From NCBI GenBank assembly GCA_947069175.1, contig CAMTDV010000012.1:35186341-35250340 (forward strand): 64,000 nt of DNA, written 5' to 3'. The DNA is from Scalesia atractyloides (taxonomy: Eukaryota; Streptophyta; Magnoliopsida; Asterales; Asteraceae). Shown one piece after another: positions 34,359 through 45,203 of the stretch. The notes below the pieces were generated by a model, which saw only the letters and a list, made by a program, of their open reading frames with translations, did not search any database and was not told the origin of the DNA. The translations under genes were made by a program, and so were the position numbers. The first letter of the stretch is position 1; each line of letters opens with the position of its first letter.

Positions 34359-35573
34359 ATGTGTGACAAAGACTCGACACATCACTCAAAACCACATCCA
34401 ACTAGATGGTGAAAAAGTCACCTATGCAGCATGGGTTAAGTTGTTTAAACTACATGCACGTGGCTACGAGGTGTTGGATCATATCGACAGATCCAAACCC
34501 CCAGCCAAAGAAGAACTGTGTTACGATGTGTGGTTCAAGATCGACATGATAGTCCTTCAACGGATCTATGGCACGCTTTTTGACGATTTGTAGGTCTGTA
34601 TTTTGGAGACGGACTCTATTGCTCAACAGGCCTGGGATCGAATCCAAGCAATTTTTCTCAATAATAAAAACTCTCGTGCTGCCACACTTGAACATGCTTT
34701 CACCACAACGACCCTATCATCATGCTCTTCCAGAAGCTAAAAGATACCGTTGAGCAACTTTGGGATACTGGCCATGAAGTTACTGAATCAGGACTAGTGT
34801 TACAAATGGTGCGCGGGTTACCTCAAGAATACGACATGGTAGCTTCGTTCATCACTCAAGCAAACACCTCCTGGGATGATGCGCAGGAAATGATTGACCA
34901 AGAGCAACGTCGCTAAGCGGCTCACCAACAAACCACACACTCTGCGTATGTCGTTCCGCATGACCCGAACCCATCACCACTACCCACCAACACTCAGCCA
35001 CTATATCCTCCACCTCCACAGCCATATCATCCAGCGCAAGCCTATGACCCGAACCAACATCGCACATCGCAACAAGGGCGCGACCGTGTCCGAAACTTCT
35101 ATCGGGGTGGTTGTGGTCATGGACACCACAGTGGGTACAACCCAGGTTACACTGGTTACTCTCAAAATACAAGCTTAGGTTACAACAATTACGGGTTGAA
35201 CCCAAACATAGCTTAAAACTATGGGACTAATGGTTATTGGACCTCTCTGCCTCCATGTCCTGATCCTTCCCAATCCCCATGGAGCGCAAACTGGGCCAGG
35301 TCACCCAATACGCCAGCAGCCCAACCAACTCAGCCTACCCCACAACCCAACTACCCCACTTATAGACTTACGGCCCAAACACCACAAACCTACAACCCAA
35401 CTACCCCACTTATACATACGACCCAAACACCGCAAACGAGACTATTCAATCCAGGCCCATATAACTCACCACCTTGTTACCCTCCACAACCCTATACACC
35501 CATTTATATTGATCCTTTGCAACCTACCAACCTTATCGCTACTTTCTCTCTACACTGACACTGAAGCAAGATG
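34359..35573 (+). pseudogene. copia gag (UBN2-like) with stops
   Basis: The core reads LDGEKVTYAAWVKLFKLHAR, typical of plant copia Gag. A TAG stop is at 34,591-34,593, a frameshift near 34,720, and then RGLPQEYDMVASFITQANTS. Downstream is a long Pro/Gln/Thr/Tyr-rich stretch (to 35,573) in broken frames, as in the tail of this copia family. A small ATG at 34,359 is in a different frame, so the true start is uncertain. Confidence 0.7.
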
Positions 35574-36389
35574 ATCTGCAATGATACATCTCATGTTCGA
35601 CCAGAGGTAAGATTCACACTCCTTTGTCTTGTTCTATTATAGCTAACATATTTGTAGGTAATGGTCATACTTTACCAATTTCGGGTACAGGTAACAGCTC
35701 TCACACAACCCTCAACAATAACTTCAAACTAAACAAAATTCTTTATGCACCCATTGCCATTAGAAACCTTTTATCCGTCAGAAAATTTACCCATGATAAT
35801 TTTGTTTCCATTGAATTTGATCCTAATGTTTTACTTTGAAGGATCTCAAGACTTGACAACCCTTTTCCGACATGAAAGCAATGGTGATCTCTACCCGTTC
35901 CCACCACCAACTCAAGTGTTTTTTACTTCTTCATCAAATAAGTGGCACGATCTTCTTGGACATCCTAGCTCACACAATTTGCAATTCCTTTCTAGTCCTT
36001 CCCATATCGCATGTAATAAGAATTTTTTTGACTTTTGTGAGTCATGTCATTTATCAAATAGCAAAATATTTCTGTTTGTTGAATCAAAATCATTTACTTA
36101 TGCACCGTTTGATATCGTTCATTGTGATATTTGGCTTCACCAATACTTAGCAATTCGTCATAAAAATATCAAAGCTTTTCAATGTGATATAGGGGGAGAA
36201 TTTGATGATCATGTTTTTCACAACTTTGCATCACAAAACGGCTTTACTTTTCGCTTCTCGTGTCCACAAACCTCACCTAAAAATGGTCGGTCGAGGAGAA
36301 TGATTTGACGCCTATACGATATCATTTGGGCACTCCTTGTCCATGCTCACATACCACCTGCATATTTGGTCAAGGCTCTTCACACCACT
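35574..36389 (+). pseudogene. copia protease and integrase N-part
   Basis: The readable segments include NKILYAPIAIRNLLSVRKF (after the protease), the integrase zinc region with WHDLLGHPSSHNLQFL and CNKNFFDFCESCHLSN, and the catalytic-core pieces DIVHCDIW and IKAFQCDIGGEF. Between the last two about 50 residues usual for the family are missing, so there is an internal deletion near 36,133-36,165. Coding is cut by element A at the end. Confidence 0.72.
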
Positions 36390-36752
36390 TGTGACATCCC
36401 GGTTTTTCGGATAACTTAAACGCAATACTTGTCGAATAAATTGTATGCTACGTATTAAACGTGTACGAGTTAGTGAATACGTGATGTGCGATTATGTGAT
36501 TGTTTTAGTTATAAAATAATTATGGTAAATATGTACACGAACCGAACCGAACCGAACCGCGACACGAACCAACTTTGATTTCTTGTGACTCTAGGAGTTA
36601 ACCAAGATTTGGGGACCAAGTTTAGAACCCAAACCATTCTCGGCCGTGTGCAACCCAAACCCCAAACCCATTGCGTGCAACCCAAACCGAACCAACCCAA
36701 ACCACTCTCGGCCACGAGATCAAACCCAAACCGTAACCCTTATCTCTTTGCG

Positions 36753-36762
36753 CTATATATAC
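36753..36762 (+). promoter_or_regulatory. TATA box of element A 5' LTR
   Basis: CTATATATAC about 365 bp into the LTR, followed by CATGCATGC. The same sequence recurs in the 3' LTR at about 45,562. Confidence 0.6.
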
Positions 36763-38589
36763 AAACCCACATGCATGCTCCTTAACACAAAAACCCTAGC
36801 AACCGACGGCAGCTTATTCCTTCATCATATCGATCGTGATCAGCCTTTTTACATTCCATTCGGTCGCGAGATCAGCCCCTTTGTTCACTTCCTCGATCAC
36901 AAACAGCCCACTCTTCTTCCCGGTCGCGAACAACACTTCCTTCTCGGTTACGGATCTTCTCGGTCGCAAGTATCTTTGATCATCGGTTCCTCATCTCACT
37001 CACGGTTCGTTTACCTTATCATTAAAGATTAGAATTTATCATTTGTTACAAGATCATATTCGGATATATGTGTTTGAATGAAGTGATTGTGTTGTTTTCG
37101 GATTGTTAATGCTAGATTGAAAGTTGGATGTTTGTTTGAAAATCTGAAATCATAGGCTGTATTTGTTTATAAAAACTAGAGATGTTGATTAGGGTTTGCA
37201 TGGATATGTTATATGTATTGATCTATGATTAGAAAAATCAGTTCTTGATCGCTTAGGTTCATTATATTGACGGTTTATGCGAATTAGTGGTAACAAAATG
37301 CTGAAACAGGTTGCTGAGTAATAGTTACAACCGACTTCATCTGGCTGTAACTCGTACATTAGTTGTCGAAAAACGGATTTTCTGAAGTCTAAAACGTAGA
37401 GATTTGAATAACGAATCTAATGACGCTGGATTCATATTTTTCTGAAGTCGTTTGATATTTTTAAGTGGCCAAATAAGTTCAGTAACTAAAGCTGAGAAAA
37501 TCCTGAAATTTTGTTAGTTGTTTATCGAGTTGGATTTTATAATCAGTAGGGAGTCGAATCATGAAATTTGTACAGCAACTAGGTATGGAAATTTCCGGGC
37601 AACTCCCACTGGAATTTTGTTAATTGAACGATCAGTGATTTTTAAATAAATTCTTCCGTGGACTGCAGTCAGAAAGCGACGAATCTGACTGCAGCCTAGT
37701 ATATTAATATTTATGGTTAATTGGTAAAGATTTAGGACTTGGAAAATTTATATAAATTTCTACAGTATAAATGTCACCTGCTGTAAAATAATTGGAATTT
37801 TTGGAACGTTGTAACTATTTTATAAAAATTCTAGAAAACAGCTGAATTATGAGTATGTAAGCTGAAATTTGATAACTTGTGATTGTGTGCACCAAAGTGT
37901 TGCATGGATTGGATTATGTTCATGATAAATTGTTTTGATTACTATGATCACATGAGGATACTTGCATGCATGTTTGAGTGTTAGGTATTTTGTTTGTGTG
38001 TATCACTTTGTGCGTAAATTAAGTGTAGAATTTGTATTGGTGTGTTCACACACTGACTTGAAATCAATTGGTTCGTTAGGACGCAATTAGCGGTCCCATC
38101 CTTTACGACTTCTTTGCTACACTAACCGAGCAACAAAAGGTGAGTTCACGGCCCCTAACTTTATCCGGTTTTTAAACAACAGGGGGAGAAACATGTATAC
38201 ACTCTTCAAACTCAATCTCTTTACGTTATACGAAATTAACGTCATATAACTATTCGGTAACTAAGTTGATGTTAATGTAATGTTATGGTCACTAAGTAGC
38301 TATATCACTTAAGTCCTCGTCAATCTCTCGGATCGTTAGTATTGGGTTTTAATAGCGGGGGAATTATAAGTAGTACTACTGGGCCCGACAAGCCCCATCC
38401 GAGCTAGTCGCGCTAGCCGACCGGGTATGGTCAAGGGGTGAATAATTTGGCCTAACTTCGCCATGGTCAGTGATAGGCCTGGCAACACGGAGGCACAACA
38501 ATCAGCTTCGATCGCGAACACTTACGTGACATAACTTTAGGCTAGCTACCTATATATGTTAACATTGAACTTAATTACGAATCAACTAT

Positions 38590-38790
38590 ATTATCCCGGG
38601 TTGAGGATAATGGAAACAACAACTATATTATCCCGGGTTGAGGATAATGGAAACAACAACTTATATTCCGGGTTTGGAATAATGGAACCAACATCATTAT
38701 TATTCCGGTTAAGGAATAATGGAACTATCGGTATTATTCCGGGTTGGGAATAATGGAACTAAATCGTTATCCCGGGTTAGGGATAACGGG
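38590..38790 (+). repeat. Array of six short hairpins in the element A 5' LTR
   Basis: Each unit of about 35-38 bp has a stem such as TTATCC/GGATAA around CGGGTTGA, then TGGAA and a spacer. Units 3-5 use TATTCC/GGAATA in place of TTATCC/GGATAA, and unit 6 uses GTTATCC/GGATAAC, so both stem arms change together. The array is present unchanged in the 3' LTR. Confidence 0.8.
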
Positions 38791-39435
38791 GGAAACAAAC
38801 TCATAACCGAACAAACGAATTTATGAAAACCTGTGAACTCACTCATCTTTAATGTTGACACTTGTTTCTTTACATGTTTCTCAGGACGCTAGGAGCTCTA
38901 GGTGCACTCACTTGCATTGATCAAGATATATTTTATCGAGTCTCATTTACAAACATTGTTTTGGATTTTCCTTTAGTTTTGGCGTTTGTGTTGGCGCCCG
39001 TTTCTCTACTTATGTTATGCTTCCGCTCAACCATAAAAACTAATGCTTCCGTTAAACTTTGGTAACTAACTAAGACAATCTAAAATCTACGATGATTGGT
39101 TGATCAAATGATTTTTGGAAAACGTATTATCAAATCATATAGAGTCGTTCGACGTACTAGTGTTTCAGATTCTGGTTTGTTCACACGCCTCGCGGTAAAA
39201 CTCCGCAAGTGGAAATTGAGGGTGTGACAGATTGGTATCAGAGCCACTAGCTATAGAGAACCAGGTTTGCATTAGAAGTAGACCTAAACTATAGTTGATT
39301 ACACGACACTAGACGTAGTTTGGCACCGAACTGTTATACCTTGTTATGCGATGTACCACAACTGTGTTATGTAGATTATGACTTTATAATAAGAAATGAA
39401 AACAACTCGTAACTAACTACACAACCTAACAGGCA

Positions 39436-40113
39436 ATGTCATCATCATCATCGTCATCATCATTCGACAAACTTACGCCACCAAGAGCGCCAGGAAAGGC
39501 ACCTATGGTGGAACCCTTACCATCTTATGGCGTGGAAACACGCTCAGCTGCGAGGAAAAGGCTCGCTCTGGGGGAGGAGTCGTCATCACGCCCAATCATC
39601 GTTGTGCCGGTCAAACCGGTTAACCCTGTAGAAGTAGGAAATGACCTACTTAGAATCATGATACAGAAACAACAAGAACAGTTAGAAAGAATGCAGGAAA
39701 CCATCCTAGCACAAGGGTGGATGATCCGACAACTGACAGGTAAAACCGACTCGCTCGAGGAAGAGCAACATACGAGTAAGATAGCTCGTAACACCTTAGC
39801 CAGAGATCTGCGTGCTGAGCAGATAAGAGCCGACTGGCTCGAAGACAGAGTCCTGGAAAATAGTTGGAACATTCAGGAGCTAGAGCAAAATCAAGCACCT
39901 GCACCAGCACCGGCCCCTCCAGTGCCGGTAGAGGAGGATCCGGAAGAGGATCCAGAGGAGGACCCTGAAGAGGATCCAGAAGAGGATCCAGAGGAGGACC
40001 CAGAGGAGGATCCAGAGGAGGATCCGGAGGAGGATCCAGCTGTAGAAGCTGGAAATGCCGCGCAGGATGACGGCAACGACAGTGATTTGGGGGATGGAGA
40101 CGTAGACGACTGA
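39436..40113 (+). CDS. Element A ORF0: Ser-rich start, coiled coil, acidic EEDP repeat tail
   Basis: An intact 225-residue frame lies between primer site and gag. The N-terminus has a Ser run (MSSSSSSSSFDKL). The middle third is Gln/Glu/Arg-rich and likely helical (IMIQKQQEQLERMQETI, then SLEEEQHTSKIARN). Residues about 165-200 are nine tandem EEDP units, coded by a 12-bp repeat. The end is acidic (DDGNDSDLGDGDVDD). I do not know a function; it matches no enzyme family I recognise. It is an extra ORF ahead of gag, and a differently composed ORF sits at the same place in element B. Confidence 0.72.
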   Translation: MSSSSSSSSFDKLTPPRAPGKAPMVEPLPSYGVETRSAARKRLALGEESSSRPIIVVPVKPVNPVEVGNDLLRIMIQKQQEQLERMQETILAQGWMIRQLTGKTDSLEEEQHTSKIARNTLARDLRAEQIRADWLEDRVLENSWNIQELEQNQAPAPAPAPPVPVEEDPEEDPEEDPEEDPEEDPEEDPEEDPEEDPEEDPAVEAGNAAQDDGNDSDLGDGDVDD

Positions 40114-40374
40114 CACGTCTCGCTTATTTTATTTACTTTCCTCCAGTCTGTTTATTTTCCCACTTGTGTTTAAACTTGACACTTTATAGTGAATTCATAT
40201 GTTTGGTTGGCACTTTGTAAGACGTTGAAACTTCATTTAATCAAGTATTTCTTTTGACTATTTAATATATTTGAGTTGACATAACCTGATAATTATTTAA
40301 GTACGAAGTAGGATAACTATATTGGATATATAGACTTATCGGGGTGTGTTTATGTTGTTTTTTCGAAGATCTAA

Positions 40375-41560
40375 ATGGCAACTGGACGACGTGGAAACCT
40401 TAACATGACGCCCGAAGAACTAGCTGCCATGATTCAAGAGCACGTGAACGCAGCTTTAGCGGGTGTTCAGAACCAACCGGCAGGAGGGGGTTTTAACCCC
40501 TACAAGATGTTCCTCGACGCGAAACCAAGCAAATACTCGGGGGCAGAAGGACCCATTGGACTTGTCCGCTGGATCGAAAAATCTGAATCGGTATTTGAAA
40601 TGTGCAACTGTCTAGAGGCCAACAAGGTCAAGTACGCAGCCTCAACACTGGAAGACGGGGCACTAACTTGGTGGAATGCACAAGTCCAAACGCGTGGACT
40701 TATTGCTGCAAATGCTATGGCCTGGGCCGAGTTTAAGGCCCTAATCAAAGAAGAGTACTGTCCGCGAGACAGAGTGCAACAGTTGGAGTAAACCTTATGG
40801 AACCACAAGATGGTGGGATCTGAAATAGAAGCATACACAGCAAAACATCACGACCTGGTATTTCTGTGTCCCGATCTGGCCAACACTGTGGAGAAAAGAC
40901 TCGAGTTCTACCTTGGGGGTCTGGTTCCGGAGATTCAGGGTATGGTAATGTCAAGTAACCCTGCAACTGAGCATCAAGCAATCCGATTGGCGCACAAACT
41001 CGCCGATAAGGCGGTGGAACAAAAGAAGTTGCCAGCACGGGGTACAACTGAAGTCGCCCCTGATAACAAAAGAAAGTTTGAAGACTCAACTGTTCGACAG
41101 TATTCATCATCCCAGCCGCAACAGGGAGCCAGAAACGGTTCAATCATTACAACAGCCACCGGGGTCACCAAAATCAGCCCGCCAACAACAACAACCAGAA
41201 CGCAAGCGGCTATGTAGGTCGAAAGCGGCCGTGCACCCGCTGTAATCTTCATCATTACGGCCCTTGTGCCGGGAATCGCTGCCAACGATGTGGCAAGGTG
41301 GGACATGCGGCAAAGGATTGTCGTGGGGAAATCATGTCCCGACAAAACCAAAATCAACCCCAAGGCCCACAACAGGGTGTTAACCGGGGATGCTATCAGT
41401 GTGGTAGCACTGCCCACATCAAAGAGACTGCCCACAGCTCCGTAACAACAACAACAACAATGGTGGGAACAACCACAACCACAATAACCACAACAACAAC
41501 AATAACAACAACAACAATGGAAATGGTGGCACAGGAGGTGCCAAAGGTCGCGCATTTACA
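40375..41560 (+). pseudogene. Element A gag, interrupted by one stop and a frameshift
   Basis: The start is ATG 40,375 (MATGRRGNLNMTPEELAAMI). The capsid core reads GALTWWNAQV, and after TAA at 40,789-40,791 it continues in frame with GSEIEAYTAKHHDLVFLCPD and GLVPEIQGMVMSS. A frame change near 41,160-41,300 leads to the zinc knuckles, CQRCGKVGHAAKDC and CYQCGSTAHIKETAH (the last lacking its final Cys in that frame). An Asn-rich linker follows before the protease. The TAA replaces a sense codon, so Gag would be truncated at residue 138. Confidence 0.8.
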
Positions 41561-44500
41561 TTGGGCCGCGGAGAGGCCAGAAACGACTCGAACGTGGTCA
41601 CCGGTAAGTTTCCCCTTAATGAACATTTTGCTACTGTGCTTTTTGATACGGGTGCGGATAGGAGCTTTATATCTGAATCTTTTAGGAAGAACCTAAATCT
41701 CACGCCTAAACCATTAGAGACCCCTTATGTTATAGAATTAGCCGATGGTAATTCTGTAGATGTGACCCAAATAGTATCCGGCTGTCAACTCAAACTCGCG
41801 GGTCACACCTTTACCATTGATCTGATGACAACTACCCTGGGTAGTTTTGACGTGGTAGTCGGAATGGACTGGCTATCCGACGTCAGGGCTGAAGTTCTCT
41901 GCTTCGAAAAATCTATCTGTATTCCGCTCTCGAACGACGAAATCTTGACGGTACAAGGCGATAAGGCAAGCGCCGTCACAAACATCATCTCTTACATGCA
42001 AGCGCAGAAGTATCTTCGGAGAAAGAACTCCTTCGCTTTACTCGCACTAGTTACCGAGCAGCCTAAGGACGAGAAACGTATAGAAGACATCCCTGTCGTC
42101 TGTGATTTTTCCGATGTTTTCCCAGAGGAATTACCTGGTCTTCCACCCCATCGACAATTGGAGTTTGAAATTGAATTGGCGAACCATGCAACTCCTATCG
42201 CCAAGGCTCCATACCGCCTAGCTCCAGCCGAGCTGCAGGAGCTGTCTACCCAACTTCAGGAGCTGTTAGAAAAGGGATTTATCCGACCAAGCGCTTCGCC
42301 ATGGGGAGCTCCAGTCCTTTTTGTCAAGAAGAAGGACAGGACCTTCCGCATGTGCATCGACTACAGGGAACTCAACAAGGTTACTGTCAAGAACCGATAC
42401 CCGTTACCTCGCATCGACGATCTTTTCGACCAACTTCAAGGGTCAAGCTACTACTCCAAGATTTACCTACGGTCCGGTTACCATCAGCTACGCGTCAGGG
42501 AGGAGGATATCGCCAAGACGGCATTTCGTACTCGGTATGGCCATTATGAGTTCTTGGTCATGCCCTTCGGTCTCACCAACGCACCCGCAGTGTTCATGGA
42601 CCTCATGAACCGCGTGTGTAAACCCTACCTCGACAAGTTTGTCATTGTGTTCATCGATGACATACTCATCTATTCTAAAAGTGAAGAAGAACATGCTGAA
42701 CATCTACGATTACTACTAGGATTACTTCAACAGGAGAAGCTATATGCCAAACTTTCGAAGTGTGATTTCTGGATTCGGGAAGTTCAGTTTCTTGGGCATA
42801 TCGTAAATGAAAAGGGTATCCACGTAGACCCTGCCAAGATTGAAGCCATCAAAAACTGGGAAGCACCCAGGACACCGACAGAGATCCGCCAATTTTTGGG
42901 TTTGGCTGGTTACTACAGACGTTTCATCGAGGGGTTTTCAAAGATCGCACAACCGCTTACTACCCTCACCCAGAAAGGCATCAAGTATGCTTGGGGTGAC
43001 AAGCAAGAAGCGGCATTTCAATTGCTGAAACAGAAACTTTGCAGTGCACCCATTCTGTCCTTGCCGGAAGGGACAGATGACTTTGTAGTATATTGTGATG
43101 CTTCCATTCAGGGGTTGGGATGCGTACTCATGCAACGCGATAAGGTCATCGCGTATGCGTCGCGACAACTGAAGGTTCACGAGAAAAATTACACGACGCA
43201 TGACCTGGAATTGGGAGCAGTAGTGTTTGCACTTAAGATTTGGAGACACTACCTCTATGGAACGAAGTGCACAATCTTTACAGACCACAAGAGCCTCCAG
43301 CACATCTTTGATCAAGAAGGAGTTGAACATGCGACAGCGTCGCTGGGTCGAACTCTTGAACGATGATGAGTGTGCCACTCGGTATCACCCGGGTAAAGCT
43401 AACGTGGTAGCTGATGCCCTCAGTAGGAAGGAACACTTGAAACCTTGTCGTGTACGAGCATTACAACTCACTATTCATTCGAGGCTACCCGAACAAATAC
43501 GTGACGCCCAGTTAGAAGCAGTTAAGGAGGAAAACATCAAGGCCGAATCGGTGGGAAAAATGGAATGTGATTGGGAAGTAAAACCCAATGGAGCCCGGTA
43601 TTTCATGAATCGCATATGGGTACCTCTCTACGGAAACCTCAGAGAGCTAGTCATGGACGAAGCTCACAAATCCCGATACTCTGTCCATCCTGGTTCAGAT
43701 AAGATGTATCAAGACCTTAAAGCTGCGTATTGGTGGCCCAACATGAAAGCCGATAGAGCCACCTACGTGAGTAAATGTTTGACTTGTGCAAAAGTCAAGG
43801 TAGAGTATCAAAAGCCATCGGGGCTACTCCAACAACCTGAGATCCCAGTGTGGAAATGGGATCAGATCTCAATGGACTTCATCACTAAACTCCCACGAAC
43901 TTTGGGTGGTTGCGATACCATCTGGGTAATTGTGGATCGTTTAACTAAGTCCGCACACTTCCTAGCTATTAAAGAAACAGATAAGATGGAGAAGTTGACT
44001 CGCATCTACATTAAGGAAGTAGTTTCTCGGCACGGAGTGCCAACATCCATCATCTCAGACAGAGATGCTCGCTTCACGTCCAACTTCTGGCAGTCACTCC
44101 AGAAAGCGTTGGGAACACGCTTAGATATGAGCACAGCCCATCACCCTCAGACTGACGGTCAAAGTGAAAGGACCATACAGACCTTGGAAGACATGCTTAG
44201 GGCATGCGTAGTAGACTTTGGAAATAGTTGGGAAATCCACCTGCCTTTAGTGGAATTCTCATATAACAACAGTTATCATACGAGTATTTCGGCAGCACCG
44301 TTTGAGGCACTATACGGTCGTAAATGTAGATCACCGGTCTGTTGGGCAGAAGTCGGTGACAGTCAACTCACAGGCCCTGAGTTAATACTTGAGGCTACCG
44401 AAAAGATTGTACAGATCAGAAACCGCATGGCGGCGGCACGAGATCGACAGAAAAGCTACGCTGACCAACGACGCAAACCGCTCGAATTTCAAGTAGGCGA

Positions 44501-44942
44501 CCGCGTCCTTCTTAAGGTGTCACCCTGGAAGGGTGTAATCCGCTTTGGAAAACGGGGCAAACTAAACCCAAGGTACGTAGGTCCGTTTGTGATCTTGAAA
44601 CGTATCGGACCCGTAGCTTATCAATTAGACCTTCCTGCCGAACTCAATGGAGTTCACAACGTATTTCACGTGTCAAATCTGAAGAAGTGTCTATCAGATG
44701 AAACTCTAGTCATTCCATTGGATGAGATCCAAGTGGATGAACAACTACACTTTGTGGAACAGCCTATCGAGATCATGGATCGTGAGATCAAGACTCGAAG
44801 GCACAGCAAGATTCCGATCGTTAAGGTTCGTTGGGACTCTAAGCGTGGACCGGAGTTCACGTGGGAAAGAGAGGACCAAATGAAAAGCAAATACCCACAC
44901 CTCTTCGCAACTGAGCAGCAAACTAACGATACCAACAACTAA
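41561..44942 (+). pseudogene. Element A pol: protease, RT, RNase H, integrase, chromodomain-like tail
   Basis: The protease has LFDTGADRSFIS (about 41,640). RT has FRMCIDYRELNKVTVKNRYP, MPFGLTNAPAVFMDLM and the catalytic FVIVFIDDILIYS (42,640). The usual Asp of the SKIDLRSGYHQ box is Tyr here (codon TAC at 42,464-42,466), so RT should be inactive. RNase H has VVYCDASIQGLGCVLMQ. A frameshift at about 43,315 separates this from the rest, which resumes as RQRRWVELLNDDECATRYHP. Integrase shows HPGSDKMYQDLKAAYWW, KCLTCAKVK and the catalytic D-D-E context (MDFITKLP, SDRDARFTS, GQSERTIQTLEDML). The end (EIKTRRHSKIPIVKVRWDS, PEFTWEREDQMKSKYP) is the chromodomain-like tail of the Tekay lineage. Confidence 0.9.
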
Positions 44943-45203
44943 ATTTTCGGGACGAAAATTCTTTCAACATGGGGATGATGTGACAACCTGGAAATTTCTC
45001 ATACTTTCGCGTACCATTGTTAACTAAATTCTTGTGCATGGCACTTGGAAATCTTTGTGCATGGCACTTGGGAACTTCTTGTAACTTCGCGTACCATCAT
45101 TAACGAACTAACTCTTTGTGCGTGGCACTCTAAACATGTACGCTGCATGCTAAACCGCGTTTACTCAATTTTCGGGACGAAAATTCTTTCAACATGGGGA
45201 TAA
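44943..45203 (+). repeat. Duplicated 3' end with two purine tracts
   Basis: TTTTCGGGACGAAAATTC and TTTCAACATGGGGAT occur at 44,944-44,976 and again at 45,172-45,202. After the first copy TGTGACAACCTGGAAATTT looks like the start of another LTR of the same family; the second copy leads into the real 3' LTR. About 190 bp between them carry GGCACTTGG(A/G)A repeats. Confidence 0.75.

Larger units (their letters stand above)
36390..39229 (+). mobile_element. Element A 5' LTR (2,840 bp)
   Basis: Begins TGTGACATCCCGG, ends GGGTGTGACA. It holds a TATA box, a long leader and a short-hairpin array. One more 5-bp CGAAC-type repeat unit is present near 36,540 than in the 3' LTR. Confidence 0.9.

Noticed and set aside
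39880..40116. Minus-strand frames rich in Ser/Gly or Leu/Trp opposite ORF0 of element A
   Set aside because: They are mirror readings of the EEDP repeat and have no support.
41396..41703. Val- or Leu-rich minus-strand frames and the Thr-rich plus-strand frame near the gag-pol junction
   Set aside because: Off-frame readings of the AAC repeat that codes for the Asn-rich linker.
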